Numbered from the stretch's first letter, positions 44,300 through 53,993 are shown. The stretch: DNA of 64,000 nt from UBA961 sp049426725 (GCA_049426725.1 JBMSYN010000004.1:66694-130693); one strand, 5' to 3'. The notes: generated by a model not told the origin, from the sequence alone. Program-made: numbers and translations.

Positions 44300-45439
44300 T
44301 TGGTTCTATTGAGAGGCAATATCTTTCCATATATTCTCTTTTTCATGATTCATGCATCTGTGATGTCATGGGGCGGGGAGACTTTGATTCGATGTTCACC
44401 ATATCTTGATACATTGAATCCTAGGATTGCTCAAGCCATTCAAACATGGAAGAATTATGTGTCTTCCTCCCCGGATTCATTGCAGGAGCATGCGCTTTGG
44501 CCGGAAAAAGACAAAAATGAACGTTTTTCTTTTGATCCTGCGAGAGTTTGGGTATTTCAATCAAAAGAATTCATGAAGACATATCCAGGTTTGATTGTAA
44601 GCGCACATGAGATTGAACCCGGATCAGTGATGATAAAGACATTGTTTCAAGGAACGGATTCAACAGGATTGACCATCCCAATTGCCTTATACAAAGTGAT
44701 AGTTAAGTCAACTGGCAAAGAATGGCATCTAGAACATGTATTGGATCACATGACAAGTGATTGGACCAAAAGAACAATTGGAGGCATTACCTTTGTCATG
44801 TCCCCCGAACATCGCTATTCTTCTGGCACGGCGAGAAAAGCAGTGAGATTTTGTGATTCATTGACTGCTTTGTTTGATTTGCATGACATAGAACAGGCGA
44901 CCTATTTTGTGGCGCAATCAAAAGAGGAACTGGCTTCCATTTTAGGATTTGATTTTTTTGTATCCATTCCGCAAGGATTAACATATCCCGAGAAAGAATA
45001 TGTGTTCACTGCCATGGATACGGAGTTTCATTCTCATGAATTGGCACATCTAATCTTTGGATCTTTCTCAAAAACACATACCTTTATCATTGAAGGCATC
45101 TCCACTTGGCTGGGAGGAAGTTTAGGTCAATCATTTGAAACATTGAGTAAATTGCTTGCAAAAGAATATGTTGCAAGACCTCAAACTTTGAGTTTTGATG
45201 CTGTTCTCAAGGCGGGGCAACAAGAATCGCTGGCATTTTACACATTTGGTGCAATTATATGCAAGCAAGTCTTTCATTTGTCCGGTGGTACCGGGTTAAA
45301 AAAATTCTTGGATGATGCAAGAGTGGAATCGAAAGATTTGTCAACTGTCATTGCAAGACATTTGGCCATCCAAGAACATGAAATAGATGCATTCATCAAA
45401 ACTTCATTACTTGATTCACATACATACAATAGTGATTGA
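44300..45439 (+). CDS. Exported gluzincin-like putative metallopeptidase
   Basis: 379 residues from a TTG start (44300; a TTG at 44309 is equally possible). Both open a signal peptide (GNIFPYILFFMIHASVMS). No ATG lies before the signal. Residues 246-250 are HELAH, a zinc HExxH motif, followed 15 residues after the second His by Glu265 in IIEGISTWLGG, the pattern of the peptidase-MA (M1-like) clan. The N-terminal 200 residues match no domain I know. Likely a periplasmic or surface peptidase; catalytic activity is inferred from the motif. It is followed by a small exported protein that begins just after its stop, then dapA. Confidence 0.78.
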   Translation: MVLLRGNIFPYILFFMIHASVMSWGGETLIRCSPYLDTLNPRIAQAIQTWKNYVSSSPDSLQEHALWPEKDKNERFSFDPARVWVFQSKEFMKTYPGLIVSAHEIEPGSVMIKTLFQGTDSTGLTIPIALYKVIVKSTGKEWHLEHVLDHMTSDWTKRTIGGITFVMSPEHRYSSGTARKAVRFCDSLTALFDLHDIEQATYFVAQSKEELASILGFDFFVSIPQGLTYPEKEYVFTAMDTEFHSHELAHLIFGSFSKTHTFIIEGISTWLGGSLGQSFETLSKLLAKEYVARPQTLSFDAVLKAGQQESLAFYTFGAIICKQVFHLSGGTGLKKFLDDARVESKDLSTVIARHLAIQEHEIDAFIKTSLLDSHTYNSD

Positions 45440-45440
45440 T

Positions 45441-45968
45441 ATGCATTTTCGAATAGTCATATTCCTCCTTTTGCTTCTCATTTTGCCGACAAGCATCATG
45501 CATGCACAATCAGATGCGGGTAATCCCAAGGTGCGTGGAATCATTGGTTTTTCAATTCCTGAATTTTTGCATGTGGGAGCACGATATCAATTGGATGATA
45601 TCGAGATTGGTGTGAGTGTAGGTTCATTTCCTTCAACAGAGCAATTGCTTACCTTGAATGCTGATTGTATCGTTCATGTATTTGAAGATCGAAATGCTGC
45701 TGGTCATAAATCTTGGTATGGAAAAATTGGTTTCTCCTCTATGCATGAAGAAGGCGAATATGAAATCAATGATTATGTCTATACACACCTTAGATTCGGA
45801 CATGAATTTGCATTGTCAAAAACCATAGGTTTGCAATTGGATGGAGGTTTGATTTTTGAACTGAAACACAATGAGATCCAAAAAAAACCTTCCAATTCAT
45901 GGTTTGATTTTGACTTTGAATTTCCTGTATTGCCAAGTATTGGTCTAACGACTGTCTTTTATTTATGA
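45441..45968 (+). CDS. Small exported protein, possibly an outer-membrane beta-barrel
   Basis: 175 residues from ATG 45441 with a strong signal peptide (HFRIVIFLLLLLILPTSIMHAQ). The mature part alternates hydrophobic and polar residues with aromatic strand ends (WYGKIGFSSM, HLRFGHEFALSKTIGLQLDGG) and finishes TTVFYL. A C-terminal hydrophobic/aromatic end suits Bam-inserted barrels of eight strands. No family recognised. It follows the HExxH protein directly (one base between stop and ATG) and precedes dapA by ten bases, so the three are probably cotranscribed. Confidence 0.7.
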   Translation: MHFRIVIFLLLLLILPTSIMHAQSDAGNPKVRGIIGFSIPEFLHVGARYQLDDIEIGVSVGSFPSTEQLLTLNADCIVHVFEDRNAAGHKSWYGKIGFSSMHEEGEYEINDYVYTHLRFGHEFALSKTIGLQLDGGLIFELKHNEIQKKPSNSWFDFDFEFPVLPSIGLTTVFYL

Positions 45969-45978
45969 GAATAATCCC

Positions 45979-46869
45979 ATGATGAATCTTCCCTTGAAAG
46001 GAACAATCACTGCACTCATCACGCCAATGAATGAAGATGGCTCGATTGATTTTGCAGCTCTCAAATCTCTCATTGACATGCAAATTGCAGGTGGAGTCAC
46101 TGCATTGGTACCATGTGGTTCCACTGGAGAAAGTGCCACCATGACATTCGATGAAAAGTGCTCAGTGATTCAAGCGACAGTTGATCATGTTGCAGGAAGA
46201 TTGCCTGTGATTGCCGGTACAGGATCAAATGACACTGTGGCTGCAATCAATCTTACCAAACAAGCAAAAGCATTGGGAGCGGATGCAGTCTTATTGGTAT
46301 CGCCATTTTATAATAAGCCAACACAAAGAGGTTTGATTGCACATTTCTCAGCAATTGCGGATGCTTGTGATATTCCACAAATTCTCTACAATGTTCCCGG
46401 TAGAACAGCATCCAATATGCTTGCAGAAACACAATTGGCATTGGCGGAATCATATACGCATATCATTGCCACAAAAGAAGCATCAGCGGATTTGGAGCAG
46501 ATAATGGAAATCATTAAACATAGACCTTCGCATTTTACCGTGTTGGCAGGAGATGATTCGCTTGCTCTTCCTATTATAGCAGCGGGTGGACATGGAGTGA
46601 TATCCGTATTGTCAAATTATGCACCTGCACAATTCAGTGCATGCATCACTGCTGCTTTGGAAGGTAGATGGGATGATGCAAGATCTTCGCATTATGCATT
46701 GTTTGAACTCATGAAATTGAATTTCATTGAAACAAATCCCATCCCTGTGAAAGGTATTCTTTCCATGATGGGAATATGCAAAGAGGCCTATCGATTGCCA
46801 ATGCAACCGTTGCTTCCAGAGAATAAAGAACGATTGAGATTGGCACTGAAAAAAGTGGGTATATTATAA
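45979..46869 (+). CDS. dapA: 4-hydroxy-tetrahydrodipicolinate synthase
   Basis: 296 residues, (beta/alpha)8 class I aldolase. Condenses pyruvate with aspartate semialdehyde towards diaminopimelate and lysine. GTITALITPMNEDGSIDF, VPCGSTGES and YNVPGRT (with the catalytic Tyr) are present. The Schiff-base Lys lies in IIATKEAS. ATG at 45979. Followed by a bidirectional terminator shared with groEL. Confidence 0.96.
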   Translation: MMNLPLKGTITALITPMNEDGSIDFAALKSLIDMQIAGGVTALVPCGSTGESATMTFDEKCSVIQATVDHVAGRLPVIAGTGSNDTVAAINLTKQAKALGADAVLLVSPFYNKPTQRGLIAHFSAIADACDIPQILYNVPGRTASNMLAETQLALAESYTHIIATKEASADLEQIMEIIKHRPSHFTVLAGDDSLALPIIAAGGHGVISVLSNYAPAQFSACITAALEGRWDDARSSHYALFELMKLNFIETNPIPVKGILSMMGICKEAYRLPMQPLLPENKERLRLALKKVGIL

Positions 46870-46901
46870 AAAAATGGCTCTCTTTCGAGAGCCATTTCTT
46901 T
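46866..46901. terminator. Bidirectional terminator between dapA and groEL
   Basis: A 9-bp stem (ATGGCTCTC at 46874-46882 and GAGAGCCAT at 46887-46895) with a TTTC loop. A-rich sequence precedes it (46868-46873) and TTCTTTG follows, giving a T tract on each strand. Confidence 0.85.
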
Positions 46902-46940
46902 GTGCGGGATGGAAATTCCCCGAAGGAAATTTCACATGTT

Positions 46941-48566
46941 TTAATAGTCCATGCCACCATGAGGCATTGCAGGCATAGGCTTTTCAGGCTCGGGCTTCTC
47001 AACGATTGTTGCTTCTGTTGTGAGCAATAAGCTTGAAACAGATGCAGCATTTTCAAGAGCAACTCTTGATACTTTCGTTGGATCGATAACGCCTGCTTTG
47101 ATCAAATCTTCATATTGCTCGGTGCGAGCATTGAATCCGTCTGAACCTGTTCCTTCCTTGATGCGATTTGCAATCACAGATGCTTCCAAACCTGCATTTG
47201 TGACGATTTGTCGAATTGGTTCTTCAACCGCACGACGAATGATTGCAATTCCTGTATCTTGATCATGATTTTCACCACGGAGTCCATCAAGAACTTTTAC
47301 AGCGCGCAAGTAGGCAACTCCACCACCGGGGACAATACCTTCTTCGACAGCGGCGCGTGTTGCATGCAATGCATCTTCAACGCGTGCTTTCTTTTCTTTC
47401 ATTTCAACTTCTGTTGATGCGCCAATTTTCAATACTGCAACGCCACCGGAAAGTTTTGCAAGACGCTCTTGCAATTTCTCGCGATCATAATCACTGGATG
47501 TTTTTTCAATCTGTGATTTGATTTCATTGATGCGTGTTTTGATATTGTCAGAAGAACCTGCGCCTTCAACGATTGTTGTATTGTCTTTGTCAATCGTTAC
47601 TTTCTTTGCAGTACCAAGATATTCAACAGTTGCTGTATCGAGTTTATATCCTTTCTCTTCGCTGATGACTGTACCACCGGTGAGAATTGCAATATCTTCA
47701 AGCATTGCTTTGCGACGATCACCAAATCCCGGTGCTTTTACAGCGGCAACGCGCAATGTCCCGCGAAGTTTATTGACAACCAAAGTAGCAAGTGCTTCGC
47801 CTTCGATGTCTTCAGCAATGATGATGAGTCCACGACCGGATTGAGCAGTCTTCTCAAGAATAGGAAGAAGATCTTTGATTGCACTAATCTTTTTGTCATG
47901 AATCAAAATGAAAGGATTTTCAAGCGCAGCTTCCATCGTATCTGCATCAGTAACGAAATATGGTGAAAGATATCCGCGATCGAATTGCATACCTTCAACC
48001 ACATCCATGGATGTTTCTGTGCCTTTTGCTTCTTCTACAGTAATCACACCATCTTTTCCAACTTTTTCCATTGCATCTGCGATCAATGAACCTATGGTTT
48101 CATCATTGTTTGCGGAGATCGTGCCGACTTGTGCGATTTCGGTTTTGCCGGTCACTTCACGACTCATTTTTTTGAGCTCTTCTGTTAATGTTTTAACAGC
48201 CAAGTCAATACCGCGTTTCAAATCCATTGGATTTGCACCTGCGGTCACATTCTTCAAACCTTCTCTCACGATTGCCTGTGCAAGAACGGTCGCGGTGGTT
48301 GTACCATCACCAGCTGCATCACTTGTTTTGGATGCAACTTCTTTTACCATCTGCGCACCAAGATTTTCAATCGGATCTTCAAGTTCAATTTCCTTGGCGA
48401 CTGTCACACCATCTTTGGTGACTGTTGGTGAGCCAAATTTTTTGTCAATGATCACATTGCGACCTTTAGGTCCAAGCGTCACTTTCACAGCATTGGCAAG
48501 TTGATCAACGCCACGCTTGAGAGCTGAACGCGCTTCTACGTCAAATGTTATGATTTTCGATGCCAT
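46941..48566 (-). CDS. groL: Chaperonin GroEL (60 kDa)
   Basis: 541 residues. Ring-forming ATPase that folds proteins with GroES. Typical start AKIITFDVEARSALKRGVDQLANAVKVTLGPKGRNV. The ATP-binding segment GDGTTTATVLAQAI and the VAAVKAPGFGDRRKAMLEDI region are conserved. It ends MPHGGMDY, with a short GGM tail. Second gene of the groES-groEL operon, 36 bases after groES. Heat-shock control by the CIRCE operator before groES. Confidence 0.98.
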   Translation of the reverse strand: MASKIITFDVEARSALKRGVDQLANAVKVTLGPKGRNVIIDKKFGSPTVTKDGVTVAKEIELEDPIENLGAQMVKEVASKTSDAAGDGTTTATVLAQAIVREGLKNVTAGANPMDLKRGIDLAVKTLTEELKKMSREVTGKTEIAQVGTISANNDETIGSLIADAMEKVGKDGVITVEEAKGTETSMDVVEGMQFDRGYLSPYFVTDADTMEAALENPFILIHDKKISAIKDLLPILEKTAQSGRGLIIIAEDIEGEALATLVVNKLRGTLRVAAVKAPGFGDRRKAMLEDIAILTGGTVISEEKGYKLDTATVEYLGTAKKVTIDKDNTTIVEGAGSSDNIKTRINEIKSQIEKTSSDYDREKLQERLAKLSGGVAVLKIGASTEVEMKEKKARVEDALHATRAAVEEGIVPGGGVAYLRAVKVLDGLRGENHDQDTGIAIIRRAVEEPIRQIVTNAGLEASVIANRIKEGTGSDGFNARTEQYEDLIKAGVIDPTKVSRVALENAASVSSLLLTTEATIVEKPEPEKPMPAMPHGGMDY

Positions 48567-48602
48567 GTTTAAAACCTCTTAATAAGAATTCAATTGAAAT
48601 GA

Positions 48603-48893
48603 TCACTTTGTCAAAACAGCAAAAATGTCTGATTCACGCATGATGAGAAGTTCCTCACCATTTACGGAAACTTCAGTTCCGGAATACTTCCCATATAAAA
48701 CAGAATCACCAACTTTTACCTGCAAAGCTGCTACTTTGCCATCATCATTGACTTTTCCGGGACCAACGGCAATAACTTCTCCCTGCATGGGCTTTTCTTT
48801 AGCCGTGTCAGGAATGATGATTCCACCTGCTGTAACTTCTTCGGGTTTTGACGGGCGCACGAGTACTCTGTCGTGCAAAGGAGTCAAGTTCAT
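48603..48893 (-). CDS. groS: Co-chaperonin GroES (10 kDa)
   Basis: 96 residues from ATG 48893; an upstream frame start at 48935 is not plausible, as family members begin with NLTPLHDRVLV. Mobile loop KPEEVTAGGIIIPDTAKEKP and YGKYSGTEVSVNGEELLIMRE near the C-terminus. Caps the GroEL ring. An AGGTT-type site lies just upstream, and the CIRCE operator is 52 bases before the start. Confidence 0.97.
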   Translation of the reverse strand: MNLTPLHDRVLVRPSKPEEVTAGGIIIPDTAKEKPMQGEVIAVGPGKVNDDGKVAALQVKVGDSVLYGKYSGTEVSVNGEELLIMRESDIFAVLTK

Positions 48894-48944
48894 TCGAACC
48901 TCCAAAAGATGAGTAAATTGAAATAGAATATGCAATATATGGTA

Positions 48945-48971
48945 TTAGCACTCTAAACCGATGAGTGCTAA
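48945..48971. promoter_or_regulatory. CIRCE operator for HrcA repression of groESL
   Basis: TTAGCACTC, nine-base spacer, GAGTGCTAA: a perfect match to the CIRCE inverted repeat that binds the repressor HrcA. It is placed before groES. hrcA itself is not in the window. Confidence 0.97.
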
Positions 48972-49132
48972 TGGCGGCTCTTGACGAAGGGGCAAGGCAG
49001 ATTATTGTGTTAATGTGGATAACTTTTTTGTGATATGGCATAATTGGGGAAATTTTGTATTTCTATCCATAGTCCGAGTAACTTTTCCACATCGAGAAAT
49101 CCTTTCGAATCCGTATCTTCGTGAGCAGCCAA

Positions 49133-49138
49133 GAGGAG
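49133..49138 (+). promoter_or_regulatory. Ribosome-binding site fixing the start of the coiled-coil gene
   Basis: GAGGAG eight bases before the ATG at 49147. Excludes the longer in-frame start at 49015. Confidence 0.65.
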
Positions 49139-49146
49139 ATATTTCA

Positions 49147-50334
49147 ATGATAAATCAATCCAACGATTTGAAAGGACCCATAGGTGCTTCGCCAAATGTG
49201 CAAAGTGCTTTGGAAATGTTATGGTCTGAGATTCGCAGACATGCTGATGCTTATCAGTCTTTGAAAACATCGCATGCAGAGCTTAAGCAGCAAATGTCAA
49301 GCACGCATAAAGTTCATTCGAGTAAAGAAAAAGAGCAAGAAAAGGTATTGCAAGAGCATAAAGTGCTCAGTGATAGGGTGAAGGCATTAGAGCGCAGTTT
49401 GCAGCAAAGTGCGGGGCTTCAGCAATCATATGATGCTTTGCAAACAGAAATGCAAGCGCTGAAGAGACATTCCGGAAAATTTGACGAAGAATTGGCATTG
49501 CGTCAGAGTCAAATTGAAGTATTGGAAAAGAAATTATCACAAAGCGGCTCGATGGATGCATCAATGCGTTCAGCCCTTTCTTCTCTGATGAAAGAAACGC
49601 TTGATGTGGTAGAGTTCCCGCAAACAGATGATGAACTTGCTCAAATTGCCCAAGCGATATTGAAACATATTCGAGGCTTGAGAATTGATGCTGAAGAAAG
49701 GCTGGAAGAGCTTCAAGCATTGAAGGCAGAGGGCAAGAAACCATCCAGAAAGTCGCATGCCGGTGAAACACATTCTGATGCATTACACAAAGAAATCGAT
49801 GATCTTAGATCGGAAAATAAAGATCTCATTCGTGCTTTGAGAGATCTTGAGAAGTCAAGTGGTGTTACCGTATCATCAGAAGGTGCAAGTGAATTCGAAG
49901 CTGAAATCAAAGATTTGAAATTACAGCTTGATTTAAAGCAATCCGATTTGGATGCTCTTTCGGAGCGTTTGAAAGTCACCGAGGATCAGCTTGACGAAGA
50001 AAAAGAGAAGAATCGCGAGTTGAAAGATCAGATTATTGCACTTCGTGATTTAAATCCGGAAGCAGCTGATCGCAAATCAACCCTTGAGTCTTCCATTGAA
50101 AAATTACGACAAGAACGCAGTGAACTTCAAACTCGCATCGATGAACTGCTCGCAATCCAAGAAGAAAAAGATGATGTGATTGATGCACTCCGTTCTGCTA
50201 AAGGTGATTTGTTTGATGAAGCCGGATTCACTTCTTTAAAAAAAGAGAATGCAATGCTCAAAGCCGAGAGATTGGAATTGGCTGAGAAATTTGAACAATT
50301 GGAAAAAAGACTTCAAAAAGCTCTGAAAGGATAA
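49147..50334 (+). CDS. Coiled-coil protein of unknown function
   Basis: 395 residues, almost wholly alpha-helical with heptad-rich coiled coil from about residue 30 to the end, broken near residues 130-175 and 205-225. Rich in Glu, Lys, Leu and Gln. No signal peptide, membrane helix or enzymatic motif. Not recognisably SMC, and lacks a nucleotide-binding domain. The start is set by a GAGGAG site. It precedes gcvT by 18 bases, which may only be a shared transcript. Divergent from groES with the CIRCE region between them, so heat control is conceivable but not shown. Confidence 0.8.
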   Translation: MINQSNDLKGPIGASPNVQSALEMLWSEIRRHADAYQSLKTSHAELKQQMSSTHKVHSSKEKEQEKVLQEHKVLSDRVKALERSLQQSAGLQQSYDALQTEMQALKRHSGKFDEELALRQSQIEVLEKKLSQSGSMDASMRSALSSLMKETLDVVEFPQTDDELAQIAQAILKHIRGLRIDAEERLEELQALKAEGKKPSRKSHAGETHSDALHKEIDDLRSENKDLIRALRDLEKSSGVTVSSEGASEFEAEIKDLKLQLDLKQSDLDALSERLKVTEDQLDEEKEKNRELKDQIIALRDLNPEAADRKSTLESSIEKLRQERSELQTRIDELLAIQEEKDDVIDALRSAKGDLFDEAGFTSLKKENAMLKAERLELAEKFEQLEKRLQKALKG

Positions 50335-50352
50335 TTCTAGGAAAATTTTACA

Positions 50353-51438
50353 ATGAAAACAACACGATTTCATGAAATACATAAGCGTCTTGGCGCAAAG
50401 ATGGTCTCTTTTGCCGGATTTGAAATGCCAATTCAGTATCCTGCAGGCATCATAGCCGAACATATGACAGTACGCACAAATGTTGGCGTTTTTGATGTGT
50501 CGCACATGGGTGAAGTTGAAGTGAGCGGACCCCAAGCATTGGATTTTGTTCAACAGATTTCAATCAATGATGCTTCCAAGCTTGTTCCAAACAAAGCGCA
50601 ATATTCAGCGATGTGCTATCCTGATGGTGGAATCATCGATGATATGTTGGTTTATCATCGCGGTGATCATTATATGCTTGTCATTAATGGTGCTTGTGCA
50701 GAAAAAGACATTGCATGGATGCAAGAGCAAGCAAAGGGCATGAATATTACACTCAATGATGTGAGTGATGATGTGAATTTGCTCGCGGTGCAAGGTCCGA
50801 AATCCATTGAAGCTTTGCAAGGATTGACAGACACAAATCTGTCTGAGATTCAGTATTATGGATTTGCAGAAGGGAAGCTAGCAGGTATTGACATGATTTT
50901 GTCTCGAACAGGATATACAGGAGAAATTGGATTTGAATTATATTTCCGTGGTGATGAAAGTGTATGCGAGAAAGTCTGGAATGCACTCTTTGAAGCAGGC
51001 AAGGCATATGACATACAACCTGTTGGTTTGGGAGCGCGAGACACATTGCGTTTAGAAAAAGGATATTGCCTCTATGGTAATGACATCAATCAAGAAACAA
51101 ATCCCCTTGAAGCTGGTTTGGGATGGATTACTAAACTTTCTAAAGGGCAATTCAATGGTTCTGATGTGATTGCAAAAGTGAAAGAAGAAGGTCCAAAACG
51201 AAAGCTCGTCGCTTTCAAAGTTGTGGCAGACAAATTTATCGCTCGTCAACATTATCCCATACATCAGCAAGGGAATCTTGTAGGCGAGGTGACAAGCGGA
51301 AATATTTCTCCCATCTTGAATATCGGCATAGGTTTGGGATATGTACCTGTTTCACTTTCAAACCCCGGTACAATCATACAGATTTCCGCGAGAGGAAAAG
51401 AGTTCGATGCGGAAGTTGTGAAATTACCATTCGTATAA
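50353..51438 (+). CDS. gcvT: Glycine cleavage system T protein (aminomethyltransferase)
   Basis: 361 residues, the usual length. Transfers the methylene group from the lipoyl arm of H protein to tetrahydrofolate and releases ammonia. SHMGEVEVSGPQAL is near the N-terminus; the GYTGEIGFELYF folate-binding region and GLGARDTLRLEKGYCLYGND are conserved. gcvH and gcvP are not nearby. No room exists for a glycine riboswitch between it and the coiled-coil gene. Followed by a bidirectional terminator. Confidence 0.95.
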   Translation: MKTTRFHEIHKRLGAKMVSFAGFEMPIQYPAGIIAEHMTVRTNVGVFDVSHMGEVEVSGPQALDFVQQISINDASKLVPNKAQYSAMCYPDGGIIDDMLVYHRGDHYMLVINGACAEKDIAWMQEQAKGMNITLNDVSDDVNLLAVQGPKSIEALQGLTDTNLSEIQYYGFAEGKLAGIDMILSRTGYTGEIGFELYFRGDESVCEKVWNALFEAGKAYDIQPVGLGARDTLRLEKGYCLYGNDINQETNPLEAGLGWITKLSKGQFNGSDVIAKVKEEGPKRKLVAFKVVADKFIARQHYPIHQQGNLVGEVTSGNISPILNIGIGLGYVPVSLSNPGTIIQISARGKEFDAEVVKLPFV

Positions 51439-51449
51439 AAACAAAGAAG

Positions 51450-51490
51450 CAAAAAAAAAGCCTCGCACCCGAAAGTGCGAGGCTTTTGTG
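51450..51490. terminator. Bidirectional terminator between gcvT and the T9SS multidomain protein
   Basis: An 11-bp stem (AAGCCTCGCAC at 51458-51468, GTGCGAGGCTT at 51475-51485) with a six-base loop. It has TTTT on the plus side and a nine-A run (51451-51459) that gives a T tract on the minus side. Confidence 0.88.
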
Positions 51491-51506
51491 TTTATGGATA
51501 TGTCGA

Positions 51507-53993
51507 TCATCTTGCGATGATGAATTGACCACTTGATTGTGACTGATTACCATTGATGCGGAACATATAAGATCCGGATGACAAACCATTCACGTCGAAT
51601 GAAGTAGTATTGCCATCAATCATGATATCGAATTCAGAAATCATGATGCCCATTGCAGAGTAAATCTGCGCTTTGGCAGGACCATTGAATTCAAGACCAT
51701 TCACAGTAATCATCGATGATGCGGGATTTGGATACACATTGTCACCAGAGATTGTTCTGTCATCTGCAGACATTGCTGTACTACCAAGGGTGATAGAACT
51801 ATTTACTGTCAAAGCAGCGACATAATCAGTGATAACAGTGCCAAATGATGGTTCGAAGTCAATCATGTCAGCCATGAGTGTAAATGTACCCTGACCCAAA
51901 TCAACCATTGCATAAGTACCTGCATTGTCTGTCATTGCATAATCAGCAATATCATTGTTTTCATCCATTGCATAAATCAATGCACCGGTCAATGACTCTT
52001 CGGCAAGTGGTGAGTCTGATTTGAGCATAGAACCACGACCTTTCACGATTCCATCAACGCGCGCAGCGCCCCTCTTACCAAGAACAGGGCGAAGTCTCAC
52101 ATCATAGACCAAAGTGATCATCACTTCACCAACTTCAATCTTTGTTCCTTCCTTCCAAGTCATTGCAGCAAATCCGGTGCTTGTATAGAAGCCGGGAGCA
52201 TAAGAGCGTGTGAAAGGAATACCTTGAAGAACATAGATGCCAGGCTGAATATTTTTGAGTAATGCATTGCCCAAAGAGTCAGTTTCCATACTAATGCCAG
52301 CACCTTTATTTGGTTCTTTACCATTTGGTGAAACAGGCAGCAATGTCACGCGACCTTTGATACCAACTCCATTTGTGTCTTTCAAAGAAACTGCAAGACC
52401 ATTATTGAAGACTGCTTTCTTAGGCAATGTGAAATTGATTTCAATTGCATTTGTGACAGTAAAGCGTGTTGCTTCATTTGCATTTTGCTTCCCATCATAA
52501 TATACATGTGAATGTGTTTTTGCCAATGCTTCATTAGGCATTGCCATTGCGATAAATGTCAATCCTACAGGCACTTCAATACGATACTGACCTTTATCAT
52601 TTGTTTTAACAGTAACTTTCATACCATCTTTGCTTCCGCCATTGGCTTCTACCATCATTATGGTTACGATTGCATTTGGAACGGGATTTCCTTCGCTATC
52701 TTTTACCATTCCTTCAATTGCTTTCAGGATTGGTTTTTCTTTTGGAGTCACTTTTGCAACAATTTCATTGATTTTGTCACAAACAGCAATGATGGTTTTT
52801 GCATTACCCATTTCAATGGCATCTTCAAACCATTCGGCATTGAATCCATCTCCTTCGAAACGGATCTTGTAACTTCCTTCACGAACCATGAGAGTCCATT
52901 GTCCATTTCTTATGAAGGTCTCATAAGATGAAGGGCCATTATCCTTTTCAAGTCTGATAGCCTTTACTTTGCCTGTCAAAATCGGATTGCCATTGTCATC
53001 TTTGAGCATGCCAACGATTTTTGAACATGGAGGTGTTGGTATAATTTCACAATTGGTTTTTACGACGATTGTCCATGGTTGATATGTGATAAGCGTATCA
53101 TTGCCTTTGATGAATGTGGCTTTGATCTTAGCATTGTACACTCCTTCTTTGGTTGGAGTCCATGTCAATCGACCTGTTTTTTCATCAATGGACATGCCGT
53201 CAATTTTATTGAACAAAGACCAAGTGACAATTCCACCATCCACAGGTACTTTTGCAACAGCTTCATAGACATACAATTTATTGATGCAGGCAAGTTCTTT
53301 TGGTTTTGAGATGATTTCAAATGTTGTTTTACCACCAGTGACAATCAATTTATACTCTCTCACAGCAACTGAATTGGGAGCATCTATCATTTTGGATGTA
53401 ACAAGTATCACATAAGTTCCAACTATAGGATTTGCCCATTCAATCAAACCTTTGTCAGAAATGGTCATGCCAGCAGGATTGCGTTCAATCTTATATTCAA
53501 ATCCACCTTTGTAAGAATCTGGATATTGAAGCTTCACCTGGAATTTATAAGGTGAACCTGATTGGATTGTCTGTGTGCTTGGATCAATGATAATGGCAAA
53601 TGTGTTTGGAATTTCACCGCGAACCGTTACAGAAAGTTTTACTGATGGTTCACTTTGAGCACCACCTGCTCTTGCCACAACATAAAATTTATGTATCCCG
53701 GCTGGTACATCTTTCAAAACTGCTTCAGTATTCCATGTTTCAATGATTGCCTTGAAATCAGTTGAGCCATTTGCAGTCATTGATGCCATATACACAACAT
53801 ATTGAATATTGGTATCACTTGAAGGAGCAACCCATGAAAATTTAAGTGTTGCTGGAGCAACGGGCTCGCCATCTGGGATGACTTTAAATTCTTTGGGAAT
53901 GCCTGGTCCTCCTGCGAGTACTGCAGTGGACATTGCGAAGAACATCATGAACAGTGTCATGATGCTTCTTGAAAATTGTAATGTGCGGACCAT
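51507..53993 (-). CDS. T9SS-exported multidomain Ig-like/carboxypeptidase-regulatory-like surface protein
   Basis: 828 residues from ATG 53993, preceded by GGAGG (53999-54003). An in-frame ATG at 54005 is possible but has no such site. Signal peptide ends near AVLAGG. Then a fibronectin-like domain (about 40-130) and two Ig-like beta domains (about 135-315). Several carboxypeptidase-regulatory-like repeats follow (about 330-400, 430-530 and 545-640; for example EGMVKDSEGNPVPNAIVTI). The T9SS sorting domain (about 745-828) begins NVYPNPASSMITVNG. No catalytic motif is seen, so an adhesive or structural surface role is likely. Last gene of the operon begun by the ECF sigma factor. Confidence 0.86.
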   Translation of the reverse strand: MVRTLQFSRSIMTLFMMFFAMSTAVLAGGPGIPKEFKVIPDGEPVAPATLKFSWVAPSSDTNIQYVVYMASMTANGSTDFKAIIETWNTEAVLKDVPAGIHKFYVVARAGGAQSEPSVKLSVTVRGEIPNTFAIIIDPSTQTIQSGSPYKFQVKLQYPDSYKGGFEYKIERNPAGMTISDKGLIEWANPIVGTYVILVTSKMIDAPNSVAVREYKLIVTGGKTTFEIISKPKELACINKLYVYEAVAKVPVDGGIVTWSLFNKIDGMSIDEKTGRLTWTPTKEGVYNAKIKATFIKGNDTLITYQPWTIVVKTNCEIIPTPPCSKIVGMLKDDNGNPILTGKVKAIRLEKDNGPSSYETFIRNGQWTLMVREGSYKIRFEGDGFNAEWFEDAIEMGNAKTIIAVCDKINEIVAKVTPKEKPILKAIEGMVKDSEGNPVPNAIVTIMMVEANGGSKDGMKVTVKTNDKGQYRIEVPVGLTFIAMAMPNEALAKTHSHVYYDGKQNANEATRFTVTNAIEINFTLPKKAVFNNGLAVSLKDTNGVGIKGRVTLLPVSPNGKEPNKGAGISMETDSLGNALLKNIQPGIYVLQGIPFTRSYAPGFYTSTGFAAMTWKEGTKIEVGEVMITLVYDVRLRPVLGKRGAARVDGIVKGRGSMLKSDSPLAEESLTGALIYAMDENNDIADYAMTDNAGTYAMVDLGQGTFTLMADMIDFEPSFGTVITDYVAALTVNSSITLGSTAMSADDRTISGDNVYPNPASSMITVNGLEFNGPAKAQIYSAMGIMISEFDIMIDGNTTSFDVNGLSSGSYMFRINGNQSQSSGQFIIAR

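Noticed and set aside
47020..48504. Plus-strand frames opposite groEL
   Set aside because: Shadows of the conserved groEL reading frame; no start site or homology.
50335..50352. Glycine riboswitch before gcvT
   Set aside because: The gap is only 18 bases, far too short.
52255..53309. Plus-strand frames opposite the T9SS multidomain protein
   Set aside because: Antisense shadows rich in Cys, Phe and His with no ribosome site. The minus-strand frame has signal peptide, repeats and sorting domain.
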